A DNA stretch of 64,000 nucleotides from Combretum micranthum (taxonomy: Eukaryota; Streptophyta; Magnoliopsida; Myrtales; Combretaceae), in NCBI GenBank assembly GCA_024138025.1, contig JAMXBD010000642.1, positions 682,001 to 746,000 on the forward strand. Reading direction: 5' to 3'. Made by a program: the position numbers and the translations under genes. The notes beneath the pieces were generated by a model. It searched no databases and was not told the DNA's origin. It was given only the letters and a program-made list of their open reading frames with translations. Within the stretch, counting starts at the first letter, position 1; each line of letters opens with the position of its first letter. Shown one piece after another: positions 26,330 to 36,641 of this stretch.

Positions 26330-27080
26330 TATTCTTCATAATGCATGGGTAAAAATGACATACATCTGTGTCTGTTGTCGAAACACATCTAGTCCATAGT
26401 TAGGAGTGTTCATATGCACTTCTCCACGAGTAAGAGCAAAGGGCTAATTAACAGAATCATGCAACCCCTGGATAGTAGTTGACCAAGTAATGGTTTCACG
26501 AACATCTCTTAAATCAACTTAGCACCTAACTCAATAACCATTGAAATCAAATCCTTGAGACTTTCATTATCCATGATTGGCATTAACATATAGACAACCC
26601 CGTGGCTCATACGATGAGCATCTCTGTGTATTATCTCAACTGCAAAATCATTTGAAACAACACCTATCTTCTTATACGTCACCTCTTTACATTGTTCAAA
26701 ATTCACATCTGTTTGCACGTCCACCTTCCTAATGTGAGGCCTGTCATATTGTGACCCATAATTTCCATCTACAATATTCCCACTTGCATGGATAATGAAA
26801 CTTACATAGTTGACCACATCAAACCTATCGACAATAAACTACAAATGTTAGACGGTACTTCTCACAAATTAAATTGTGGAAAATATCTTCAACAACTTAA
26901 ACATTGATGATGCACACTCTGGAAACTTCAATTTTCTTTAATGGACTAAGCTTAAACAATTGGGACATTTCATCGAACAACATTTAAGCATCCATATTTT
27001 TATGATCGAAACTACATGGATCGACCAATGCAAGCACATAAACATCACCAACACTCCATTCGTTACTTCTATTGCATTTA
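26330..27080 (-). pseudogene. Remnant of a transposon-encoded protein, possibly MuDR type
   Basis: The minus strand contains a 102-codon open frame (26509-26817) with protein-like composition: it begins MVNYVSFIIHASGNIVDGN and includes NFEQCKEVTYKKIGVVSN. Protein-like text continues on both sides in shifted frames. It lies within the inverted-repeat DNA transposon and is on the minus strand, so it is probably that element's own gene. A Mutator-type transposase N-terminal region is my best guess from general feel only; no catalytic residues can be identified. Confidence 0.35.
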
Positions 27081-27344
27081 ACATTTCAAAATCATTAACT
27101 AGATCACACTAAATCAGAGAAAAAAACACATGCAATTATTTCATATTTTTCACATAAAATTGAGTAAAAAAAACAACATTTAAGGAAAAAAGGGGAACAA
27201 CACATAACATTTGATTTGGTATTAGAATGGTGGTGCTAGATAGTAGGCCAACAAGAGGGTTCAGAGAGGGCGAGAACGTTGCGAAGGAGAAGGGTTTTTG
27301 CGTGTGATAATGGTGCTATCGGGCAAAATTTTTCCAAATATCTA

Positions 27345-27480
27345 CATTGAAGGTGTTGTCACACCTTCATTGTTTACACTAAAGGCACTGTCTTAGATAA
27401 CACCTTCAATGCAAATTATAAGTATTGTCCAAGATGGTGCCCATAATACAAATTTGAAGGCATTGTCATGACCATGCCTT
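27345..27480. repeat. Hairpin repeats in the right inverted repeat of the DNA transposon
   Basis: GAAGGTGTTGTCACACCTTC at about 27349-27368 is a palindromic unit, followed by CACTAAAGGCACTGTC, AACACCTTCAATG and GAAGGCATTGTCATGACC. These mirror the left-end repeats at 19630-19830. Confidence 0.65.
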
Positions 27481-27577
27481 CACTAGCCTAGAACTATATT
27501 ATTTTTCCTCCCTAACCTATTTTCGTATTTTGCTTTATAAATTCGTATTGTTTTGGATAAAAAACCACATAGCTATG

Positions 27578-28189
27578 TTTTAATTTCTTTTCATCTATTA
27601 CCATGCCTTTTCATTTTATTTGTTTATTATATATGATAAGAATAAAAGTAATAATAAAAATCACACACTATTACATATAATGTGATTAAGGCATTTATAT
27701 ATATTGTCGTTTATTTTATTTTTTGTAAATATACGTATATTCATGTCATGTGTGGTATATTATGTACAACACGTGTATCTATATATTATATATACTAATG
27801 CTATATATATATATGCACATTTATATAGATAATATATAGCATATCACATAAATGGAATTAATATATAATAGTAACAAATATGTCGTTGATTATGCAATAT
27901 GAACAAGTTCTATAAGAAAAAGGTACAATAGAAGTTATATGTATTGTTTGTGTTTTAGAATTATGTTATAGGTTATATATATATGCTATATATCACATAT
28001 CCTATAGGATACATGTATATACATATATATTAGGCTATTCATTAACAAAAAGAGAGAGAAAGAAAAATATAGAATAATATAATATTTAAATTCAAAAATG
28101 GAAAAAAGGATCTTGTTTTATCTATACTTGTAGGTTTTAATGAAAGATATGCATGATTATTTAATTTCTTAATGGTATATTTATATACT
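27578..28189. other. AT-rich spacer with TATATA runs
   Basis: Only AT-rich sequence with irregular TATA microsatellite text is seen. There is no coding region or recognisable element. Confidence 0.5.
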
Positions 28190-28194
28190 AATGA

Positions 28195-28330
28195 CATTGT
28201 AGCCTAGTGACATTTCCTTGGTCTCTCAAGTGAGAGGTCATAGGTTTGAATCCCCTTTCTCCCGTTGTAATGGCTAAAAAAGAAGAAGAGAAAAATGGTA
28301 TTTTTGTATAGAAATTGTAAAGAGATTTGG
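28195..28330 (+). mobile_element. tRNA-derived SINE-like sequence
   Basis: TAGCCTAGTGAC at 28200-28211 resembles a Pol III A box, and GGTTTGAATCC at 28243-28253 is a near-perfect B box, spaced about as in tRNA-derived SINEs. The intervening CTCAAGTGAGAGGTC can form a short stem. The sequence does not fold into a full tRNA cloverleaf. An A-rich segment follows from 28273. A decayed relative may be at 39675-39790, which shares CCCGTTGTAA and an A-rich tail. Confidence 0.6.
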
Positions 28331-29539
28331 TAAGACTTGGTTTTATTATTGATTGAATGACTTTATATAAGTTACGAGCACAGTTTATATAGAAAAGTTA
28401 AAAAAATATTAATGATTTTTGTCTTTACTTTTCTCTATATGTTTTTATATATGTTAATAGTATATTTATATAAAAAGTATATTAAGATTTTGAAATGCCA
28501 CAGAACCTTTTTCTGGGTTAGAAATTGAGATTAGATAGATTAAATGAATCAAATGAATTATAGGATGTAGTTAAACATGTTGACATAATTAGATTAGTAA
28601 TTAATTAAGTCGAAATTTGAGATTTTGAATTCCTAAACCCCTAAACATGTTGTTTAAATGTTTAGTAGATTCATAAATCATTAAATTCTAGCCTAAATTC
28701 CAATTTCTAAATACTCACAGATTTTGAGTTCATTTGCTTATCTAAAAGTATCAGCTCTTAAACCAAACTTAAATTGAATATTAATTTGATCTAAAGTAAG
28801 TTTCTAAATTAAGTTCTTATTTTAAGTTCTTAGTTTCTAACCTATTGATTATGAACTTATTTCTTAAATACTTTCAAAATTGAAGATATTAATCTAAAAA
28901 TTTTAAGCCTAATACCTTTATCCTAAAAATATCCTAAAAGTTCTTATCTTTTTCTTTTTCCTTACTTTCCTTTTCTTCTTCGGTTTCCATTTCTTCTTCT
29001 TTTTCTTCTCTTTCATTCCATCTTCTATTTCTTTCAATTCATTACACCGAATCTCAATTTCAACAAGAATCAAAAGAGAAATCAAGATTAGAAAAGAAGA
29101 TAGGAAGTGAAGATCAAGTTAGAAGTAGCTTCAACAACAAGAAAAGAAGATCAAATTGCATGTTTTGCCAAGAGATAGGTATAATTGTTTTATGTCATTT
29201 TGATTGTTGTATATGAGTATATATGATGAATTGATGTTAGTTATTTGTAGAAACTGTGATGAAGTTGGTGTATAATGGATGTATGAACATGTAAGTTTTC
29301 TAGGTTAGTATATATACGCATAGGTTAGATAATTCATGACATGATTTGAAGTTAAATGAAGTAAAACATGAATATAAATGTTAGGGATGGTGATTCTATG
29401 TTTGTATGTAGCATATAAGATGTCAAATGATGTAAAACAAGTAGTAAAATAAGTGAAGTTTTTGAAAACAAAAACAGGGCAAAGAACACAAGAGAAACAC
29501 GAGTAGTTATATTAAGTCATACTCTTCGTTCTTACTTGA

Positions 29540-30215
29540 AAAACTTTTGAAATTTACACATCAACGAAGAAACTTGGCTGGAACACGGCCTTGTGTATCA
29601 TGTTATGCTTCTCTCTGTTTCATTTTAACAAAAACAATTTCGATTCCCAAAATAGCACGACTAAAACACAAGATGTTAAATCTCCCCATTTTCCTATCTG
29701 TTTAAAGCATGTTTCTTACATTGAGTGAAACACGGTTAGAACATGGCTACGTGTATTTGACCGTGTTTCTTTCTGATCTTCGAACTCTTTGCATGTTAAA
29801 TGAAACATGGGACAAACACAACCTAATATATTTCATCATGTTTCTATTTTAAAGAGAAGCACAACATGAGCATGACTTATCATATCATGCCATACTTCTC
29901 ATTAAAATGAAACATGATCCATTCTTCGCTTCGTGCTTTTATTTAAAGAGAAGCAAGACATGAACACGATATGACCTATTATGATGTACTTCTCCTTAAG
30001 ATAAAGCACGACCCGATTCTCACTTTGTGTTTCTCTTTTTATTTTTAGTTCAAAGAGAAACATGGCTGGAACACAGTTTGTTGTATCACGCCGTGTTTCT
30101 ATTGAGTCAAATTTACACATGAAACACGACGAGATGCACGTTGTATTTGTTAGATGCGTTTCTTTTATAAAGGAAACATGGGAAAGTGCATGGTTGTGTA
30201 CCTGCGCGTATTCTT
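29540..30215 (+). repeat. Expanded degenerate repeat array in the LTR (ACACGG/CCGTGTTTCT units)
   Basis: Six or more imperfect units of roughly 70-100 bp share AGAGAAACATGGCTGGAACAC followed later by GCCGTGTTTCT, with an inverted relation between the two halves. Clear unit starts lie near 29565, 29725, 29800, 29865, 29945, 30055 and 30170. A minus-strand open frame across part of it is a by-product of the repeats. The related LTR has a shorter, different array at the same place (16800-17050). Confidence 0.6.
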
Positions 30216-31516
30216 CATAAAAATACGAATTTTATAAAAATAAAATAAAATAAAAGATAAATAATAGTTATATATTATATTGATTAAATGATATAATTAA
30301 GAATGAATAAAGGAAATTGGTAGGTTTAGTAGCTAATTTTGAGTTAACATAGAAATTAAGTATAAAATGAACTTAGTAAATAATCTTAGGTTTAACTTGA
30401 TTAAATTGATTTTAATGAGTTAAATGAATTAGATTGATTAAGTTTAATTACCTTAGCTTAGTAATTGAATTAAATGATTAATTCTAATCAATTTGGCTAT
30501 AGTTAAATTGAAATGGGCACAAAAGCTAATAATTGGTTTAGACTATTGTATTAGATTAAACCATGTATTATATGGGGAGTATGTTGCTTGCTCGAGGTAT
30601 GAATGCTTTTGAAAATGAATGATGTGATGATGTTTTTATAATAAATGATCTTAATTAAAGAGAAAAGAAATAATTTGACAGACAAAGGAGAATTGTTCGT
30701 ATTTTAGTGGGGCGATCTTCGCAGCTATAGTAGGGTTCCTAATTAGTATCTGACCAAATATTGTTATAAAATAAGTTTGATGTAAGTAGATAATTAATTT
30801 AGATTCTTATATGAGTTTAATTTTTTAATCTACAAATATGGATACCTAATCTATCTTCTAAGATAACCCTAGCTTACCTTCTGTTTTTATTTAGATTCTG
30901 AATATATAAGGTATGCAGTGACTTGCTTGATGATTATTAGGATATACATTCTGAAATGAATTTAAAACTTAAACACGACTTTTTTAATTAAGTGTTGCTT
31001 ATGCTCGTGTCGTTGAATTCGGTCTGAGGAAGGGCAACCTTATCTCGAGGATGTACGGTAGTTTAGGCACTTAGGCCAAGTGGTTTAGTGAGTAATTGAT
31101 AGGGCAAACGATATCGATGTAATGTTTATCTTGATTGACGAAAAGTAATATAGTAGGGCTCACGTTTATGAGACCTATTGGGCCTTATTATATTATTGAT
31201 TGTGATGAGTAGAGTGTGTGTAATGGCTGTAAACCCTAGATGGGGCTATTTTCCTTTTTCAGTTAGATATAAAAGATATAGATATTTAGGTTGGCTATTA
31301 CTCATGACCCTCAGATTCCTAGAGGCTTGCTTCGGAGCATGAGTGCTCTAGTGTTGTTTGTTTTGCTTTAATTTACAGATAATAACCTATTATTGTTGCA
31401 TTGCATTAGTTTAAGCATGTGTGACATCTCCTATGCCTGTGTTACCATGTATAGAGCTTTGTCTTATTACTGTTGTTGTTATCTTCTTTCCAGGTGCTAT
31501 TATGATGAGATGATGA

Positions 31517-32108
31517 CGGTTTAGTAAGGATGCAAACGGATTAACTATTAATGGGTTTCCGACCTATTTAACTCGATAAAAACCCTATAGGATAATAGGG
31601 TAGGATTTGGACATAGGTAAAAAACCCTGTAGGGTATTAGGTCGGGTTCGGATACTACTAAAATTCAATGGATACCCAACCCCTATCATCAAATCCATTA
31701 GTCATAGTAAAAAAAAAAAAAAAAAAACCGTAATCTAAATACATTTGCTAAATTTAAACTTAGTAACAGGCTAAATTTAAAAATAGGTTGGCAAAGAGAA
31801 GGTGAATTACTAAATTATTAACTGTTATTTTATTGGCTTAAGTCTTCTAAATCTATTAAAAAAAATAAGCAGGGCAGGTTCACGTTGATAATCGGATGGG
31901 TGGTCGAGTGGGTAATTGGTTGATAGTCAAGCGGATAACCCGACGGATTATGGGTTTTAGGATAAACCTTATAGGGTAAGCTTAGATATAGAAGGAAGAC
32001 CCTATAGGGTTATTGGGTCAGGTTTGGTATGTCTTATAGTGTTGTGAGTTTGGGTTTGAGTTCATATGACCATCCGAAATTCGACTTGGTTGCATCTCTA
32101 CGGTTTAG
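31517..32108. mobile_element. Non-autonomous hAT-like element, 8 bp duplication CGGTTTAG
   Basis: The element proper is 31525-32100, 576 bp. It begins TAAGGATGCAA and ends TTGCATCTCTA, inverted ends with 9 of 11 matches. Perfect 8 bp direct repeats CGGTTTAG lie at 31517-31524 and 32101-32108. An 8 bp duplication with a GGATGCAA-type end is the signature of the hAT superfamily. There is no transposase. The interior holds repeated CCCTATAGGG-like palindromic segments (near 31585, 31632, 31965 and 32005) typical of subterminal binding sites. It is nested in the 28491-32571 LTR. Confidence 0.88.
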
Positions 32109-32156
32109 ATATTGATGATGATGATATTGGAATGACGTGATGTTAATGATTTGATT

Positions 32157-32180
32157 TGATGATGATGATGATGATGATGT
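32157..32180. repeat. (GAT)n microsatellite
   Basis: A run of GAT triplets, with shorter ones just upstream near 32113-32126. Open frames across it that encode Met or Ile runs are artefacts. Confidence 0.85.
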
Positions 32181-32576
32181 TTGACTCGGTTACAGACGAT
32201 CTTGGAGGTTTGAGGGGAGAGGTGAAGCGAGATATGGTTGATGGATTGTTTGTAATTGTTTTTATTTTGTTTTGTTTAAGCAGTTGGATTTGTCTTTTAA
32301 AATCTATATTTTTCTGTAAGGGCTTGGTTAAGAAGCCCATGTTTTATAATAAGCTTTTAAATGTTTGTTCAAGTGAAAGCTCTTCTTCATTTATGCATAG
32401 AAGCTATAAATGTTTTTCATAAAGTTATTTTCATTGTTGTTAAATCCAGTTGTCACAGAAATCCAACTAAACGATTTCATGAATTTAAAATTGGCTAGCA
32501 ATATGCAACATAAACATAATATTCAAGGAAACTTGTGCGTGTAATACTTAAGGCATTATACATGACCAAGAGATTT

Positions 32577-35290
32577 GGCTTGCCTCATTTTAGATTGAGG
32601 TAAGTCGGGTCCTTATGGATTTTATTCTGTCATTCATTTAATCTTATAAATCAATAAGTTAATAAAACATACATATAGAAAATGCATATAAAAAAATGAG
32701 TTTATTTATTTATTATTTTTTTGCCACAGCATAATGTACCTTATATATTTTATATATACATACACTGGGTGTGTCAGTATAATATATATTGCTGTATAAT
32801 TTATTTGCATATGTTACATTACCATGTTAAGTCAGTCGCGTTTATGCTATATACGATGTCATGCCAATGTATACATACATATTTGTTAGTTATTTATATA
32901 TACCATGTTATGCATGTTTAGTATTTCTAGTAGGTACATATAATCGATTTCGATTAAAACAAACATTTTGTTTTCGTTTCTTTTCATATGTGGATGTAAC
33001 TTATGAGACACTTGTATATTATTACGACATAGCTATTTTCTAAATTACAAATAAATAATAAACTGGGGGTTTCTTGTGTTATTTATGACATGTTTTGATT
33101 GTGTTGATAACATATTTATATAGAAAATAAATAAGAATTTTGTTCGTTCTGATTGCATGTTGTAATTATATTAGTAGAATATCTGTATAGAGAATATAAT
33201 TTTTTTTTTGCCTCTGGTATAGAAATCATGTCGTGATTATGTTCATAACATTTAACATGTGTTGTTCTGTCATTGAGTATTTGCCTTAATAATTTAATAA
33301 CATCTTTATATTAAAAAATAAGAGTAATAAAAAAAAATGAAAATAAAGGATTTTGTTTTGTTCTTGTTCACAGTTTCTAGTGGAAGATATATAAAAAACG
33401 AGGGGATTTTTTTTGTAATTAACCGCATGTTTTATTTTGTTAACAGCATGTTTAATTATAAGGAATATGTAAAAAGACACATTTGTCATTGATTGAATAT
33501 TTTTATAAGTTAAGGAAATTTTTTTTTCCCGTTTTATGGAAAAGTTGAGAAGGGGAAAGATTTCGTCTTGTTGTTTTATTATAGTGTTAATTCTTTATTT
33601 TTTTAATACATGTTAATAGCATATTTTTTTATATAAGGCATATTAAAATTTTGTCCTGTGCTGGCTGCTTTCAAATTGAATGAATATATTCTTTTCCTTT
33701 TATCATGGTATGTTAAGTTTGAATAACGTTTATCATATAATGTGCATATATTGTAAACTTTCCTAGGTGTGAGTACATGTTTTATTATGTGCAATATTTG
33801 ATACACATGGTATATATGTATTATGTGCAATATTTGATACACATGGTATATATGTATTATGTGTTTTTTTTTTCCTTTTGTGTGTGTGCGCATATATATT
33901 AATATTACTAAAAAATGAGAAGAAAAACAAAATAAATTCATTAAAAAATGGAAAATTAAAAAGAAAACCTAATAGCCTGCTTTATTTATTTGTGCATTTT
34001 TTATTTTCATTTTACATTTATTTCCGTATGTGGGTATATATGAATAGAGTTTCACATATCTATATATTAGTAAAACGTAGTTGTTTTCTAAAATACTAAA
34101 AATAAATCAATGGGGGTTTTCTAAAATTAGGATCTTTTTAGACATTTTCAAAAAATGGAATAAAAGTTAGGAGTCTTTTAGATTTTTTTTTTCAAAAAAT
34201 CAAAATTAAAGCAGATAAACAACTTAAACTTGAGGCTTTTCTAAAATTAAAATGCACAAAAACACTAAATTTTTATAAAAATTAGAATGAACTATAATGA
34301 CTTGATTCCACTTAGCAAATCGATCGGTTGAGTAAATGAGGTAGCATACCAACAAGAGAGTTTCAAGCTATTCTAACTTTCCAAGGACCGTAAGAACTCT
34401 ACTCCCAGACCTTAAATATATAGTTTTAACTGGGTTTAGGATGTCCATGGTTAAAGTTGCCATCAGCAATCGTAATGCCGAAGTCCTGAACCTTATATGC
34501 ATGTACAAAATTAATAATATTCAGGAAAAATCTTAAAATTTTAATTATAAAATATTAATTTTTAACAGTAAATTTTTTTTTATATTTTAAATTTAATGTT
34601 ATTAATTTTCTTATTTCACAATAAAATGTAAGATTTTAAAAGTGAAAAGATAAGAAAAGTAGTTATGGTTTAAAAAAGGATTAGGAGGGAGTAGTTTATA
34701 TTTGAAAAAGAAGTTATAAAACTATGATAACTAAATTATATAGAAATAATAAAAAACATTAAAAGTGTAAAGATACAAATTAGGTGCTTTGGCTTTAGTA
34801 ATATAGATGAGCATTGCAAAAACAAATTTCATTTTCCTTTCTTCAACAAAAAGTTAAAATTAAAGGGAAAAATTATTAATAAGAATACTTAAATATACCA
34901 TATGAAAGCAAATTACAAATTCGAATTTGCATATACAATTTATAAATAGAAAAACATTTTATACCCACCCCCGTAAAAAAAAAAGAAAAAATTCTTTAAC
35001 AAGCAAGCCAACTTGGAATAAAAATTCCACTTTACCTGACATTGTCTTTGCTACTCTTTTCAACAAATTAAAGTTAGAAAAAAAAGTTAGTATTTATTTA
35101 CAAACATCAATAATGGTTAAAAAAAATTAAATTTAATATCTTTAAATATATAGTTTATTTTTCGTAAAAGTATGTAATTAATAATGAAAATAATATCTTG
35201 CCGAAAATCCCATAGATATTTAACGATATTAGAAAGATATTTATTTGGTGGTCCATGCAATGTCGGTTTAAAACTTTTTTCCACCTACCA
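32577..35290. other. AT-rich intergenic DNA, no gene
   Basis: No credible coding region is present; short frames are rich in Tyr, Ile and Lys as expected from AT-rich DNA. Within it are an exact 36 bp tandem duplication (33784-33863) and, near 34300-34480, a segment of more even composition resembling 3590-3670, probably a dispersed repeat. Confidence 0.5.
33784..33863. repeat. Exact 36 bp tandem duplication
   Basis: Two identical 36 bp copies (33784-33819 and 33820-33855) start ATTATGTGCAATATTTG and are followed by the first 8 bases of a third. The lack of differences suggests a recent slippage event. Confidence 0.9.
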
Positions 35291-35334
35291 CGACTTATTA
35301 TGAATCCCGCTTAATATCATTTATTATGTGCTAA

Positions 35335-35342
35335 TTCCCGCC
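35335..35342 (+). promoter_or_regulatory. E2F-like site upstream of the RNR gene
   Basis: TTCCCGCC fits the E2F consensus TTSSCGSS. It lies about 310 bp upstream of the start codon. Two weaker relatives, ATCCCGCT (35304-35311) and ACCCGCC (35352-35358), are nearby. E2F control of RNR R2 genes at G1/S is established in plants; binding here is inferred from sequence only. Confidence 0.6.
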
Positions 35343-35651
35343 AATCAAAACACCCGCCATGGTTTCTCCATTCAAAAATCAAACCATGCACATCGTCTTC
35401 AGCAATCCTTCTGTATTTCCACTTTTACCCTTCCCACTCAATCCCTTAATTCCCTTCTCCCTCAAGGACATGACCGTCATTTGGCCAAAATTCTCCCGCA
35501 AGCTTCTTACACAAATATTTCAAAATCACCCGCTCTATGACGCTCCAAACTTCCCTTTAAAGACACAACAAAGCCAACTCTTTCTCCACCATCGAAACCT
35601 TAATTCAGAAAAAAACAGAAAGCACTACCCTTAACCCTAATTCGATCAATC

Positions 35652-36641
35652 ATGCCTTCGATTCCTGAAGAACCACTTCTCGCTGCTAACCCTGATCGAT
35701 TCTGCATGTTCCCAATCGAATATCCTCAGATCTGGGAAATGTACAAGAAGGCGGAAGCCTCCTTTTGGACCGCCGAGGAAGTCGATCTCTCTTCCGATAT
35801 CCGCCACTGGGAAAACCTAAATGACGACGAGAAACACTTTATTAAGCACGTTCTTGCTTTCTTTGCAGCATCAGACGGCATCGTTTTGGAGAACCTCGCT
35901 GGCAGGTTTATGAAAGAGGTCCAAGTCTCCGAGGCCCGTGCATTTTACGGTTTCCAAATTGCAATTGAGAATATCCATTCTGAGATGTATAGTCTCTTAC
36001 TCGAAACCTATATCAAAGACTCGCACGAGAAATCGCGTCTTTTCCGTGCGATCGATACTATTCCTTGCGTAACGAAGAAAGCCGAGTGGGCTCTCCGTTG
36101 GATTGACGGTTCCCAATCGTTCGCTGAGCGATTAATCGCCTTCGCGTGTGTGGAAGGTATATTCTTCTCTGGAAGCTTCTGTGCGATATTTTGGCTTAAG
36201 AAGCGCGGGTTAATGCCTGGACTCACTTTCTCGAACGAGTTAATCTCGCGAGATGAGGGCCTTCACTGCGATTTCGCGTGTCTGTTATATTCTCTCCTTC
36301 GAAACAAGCTGAGCGAGGAGCGAGTTAAGGGGATTGTCCGTGATGCGGTGGATATAGAGAGGGAGTTTGTCTGCGACGCGCTTCCCTGCGCACTGGTTGG
36401 AATGAACGGGGATTTGATGAGTCAGTACATCGAGTTCGTCGCAGATAGGCTGTTGGTATCGCTAGGGTGCGGGAAGGTGTACAATGTGCAGAATCCATTT
36501 GATTGGATGGAATTGATATCGCTGCAAGGGAAGACCAATTTCTTTGAGAAAAGGGTTGGGGAATATCAAAAGGCTTCGGTTATGTCTTCTCTTAATGGGG
36601 ATGGTGGGGTCCATGTATTTAAAATAGATGAGGATTTTTAA
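35652..36641 (+). CDS. RNR2: Ribonucleotide reductase small subunit (R2), class Ia
   Basis: This intronless gene encodes a 329-residue R2 subunit, which holds the di-iron centre and tyrosyl radical used with the R1 subunit to reduce ribonucleoside diphosphates to dNTP precursors. By motif alignment the iron ligands are D75, E106, H109, E168, E202 and H205, and the radical tyrosine is Y113. Visible motifs are [27 protein letters not shown] and [11 protein letters not shown]. The C-terminus KIDEDF matches the tail that docks R2 on R1. Length fits plant R2 proteins (about 330-340 residues), which are also commonly intronless. The start is the first Met of the frame, followed directly by family-like sequence. 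All key residues are present, so it is probably functional. Base composition is more GC-rich than its surroundings. E2F-like sites upstream fit S-phase expression. It could be any of the R2 paralogues (RNR2A or TSO2-like); I cannot tell which. Confidence 0.97.
   Translation: MPSIPEEPLLAANPDRFCMFPIEYPQIWEMYKKAEASFWTAEEVDLSSDIRHWENLNDDEKHFIKHVLAFFAASDGIVLENLAGRFMKEVQVSEARAFYGFQIAIENIHSEMYSLLLETYIKDSHEKSRLFRAIDTIPCVTKKAEWALRWIDGSQSFAERLIAFACVEGIFFSGSFCAIFWLKKRGLMPGLTFSNELISRDEGLHCDFACLLYSLLRNKLSEERVKGIVRDAVDIEREFVCDALPCALVGMNGDLMSQYIEFVADRLLVSLGCGKVYNVQNPFDWMELISLQGKTNFFEKRVGEYQKASVMSSLNGDGGVHVFKIDEDF

Larger units (their letters stand above)
19554..27577. mobile_element. Old terminal-inverted-repeat DNA transposon, split by nested LTRs
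   Basis: The ends are inverted copies over about 250 bp. The left end has TAGCTATGATTTTTTATCC at 19554, then GGAAGGAAAAATAATAT and CTAGTGAAGG. The right end gives the same order on the minus strand from 27577, via TTTTTTATCCAAAA at 27551, to 27340. The long inverted repeats suggest a Mutator-like element, and a minus-strand remnant at 26330-27080 may be its coding region. Hairpin-rich subterminal repeats would also fit a CACTA-type element, so the superfamily is open. Exact borders and a target duplication were not found. Without the inserted LTR (20545-25727) it would be about 2.8 kb. Confidence 0.65.
28486..32576 (+). mobile_element. Plus-oriented solo LTR, inverted relative of 14832-18128
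   Basis: It starts TGAAATGCCACAG at 28491, preceded by GATTT. The conserved body ends near GGCATTATACA (32562), and a second GATTT lies at 32572-32576, so the target duplication is possible but the right terminus is decayed. Homology to the reverse complement of 14832-18128 covers the U3-like start, the C/T-rich leader (28930-29060), the 30990-31370 block and the end (32400-32550). No gag-pol is seen. It is longer than its relative because of an expanded repeat array (29540-30215) and a nested hAT-like element (31525-32100). A TATA-rich promoter is less evident than in the relative. Confidence 0.75.

Noticed and set aside
28200..28253. A second tRNA gene
   Set aside because: A and B boxes are present but there is no acceptor or anticodon stem; a SINE-like origin fits better.
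29540..30215. CRISPR-like array
   Set aside because: The repeats are degenerate, lack constant-length unique spacers and lie in a plant LTR; they are an LTR-internal array.
32156..32422. Plus-strand frame beginning with a Met run
   Set aside because: The Met run is the GAT microsatellite; the rest is LTR sequence homologous to the left-hand LTR.
33603..33941. Minus-strand frame of 112 codons with a repeated HIIHIYHVYQIL peptide
   Set aside because: The peptide repeat is just the exact 36 bp tandem duplication at 33784-33863.
35328..35634. Overlapping plus-strand frames before the RNR gene
   Set aside because: They cover the promoter and 5' leader of RNR2 and are not in frame with it; no protein-like pattern is seen.
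36008..36226. Minus-strand frame of 72 codons inside RNR2
   Set aside because: Antisense shadow of the R2 coding sequence.
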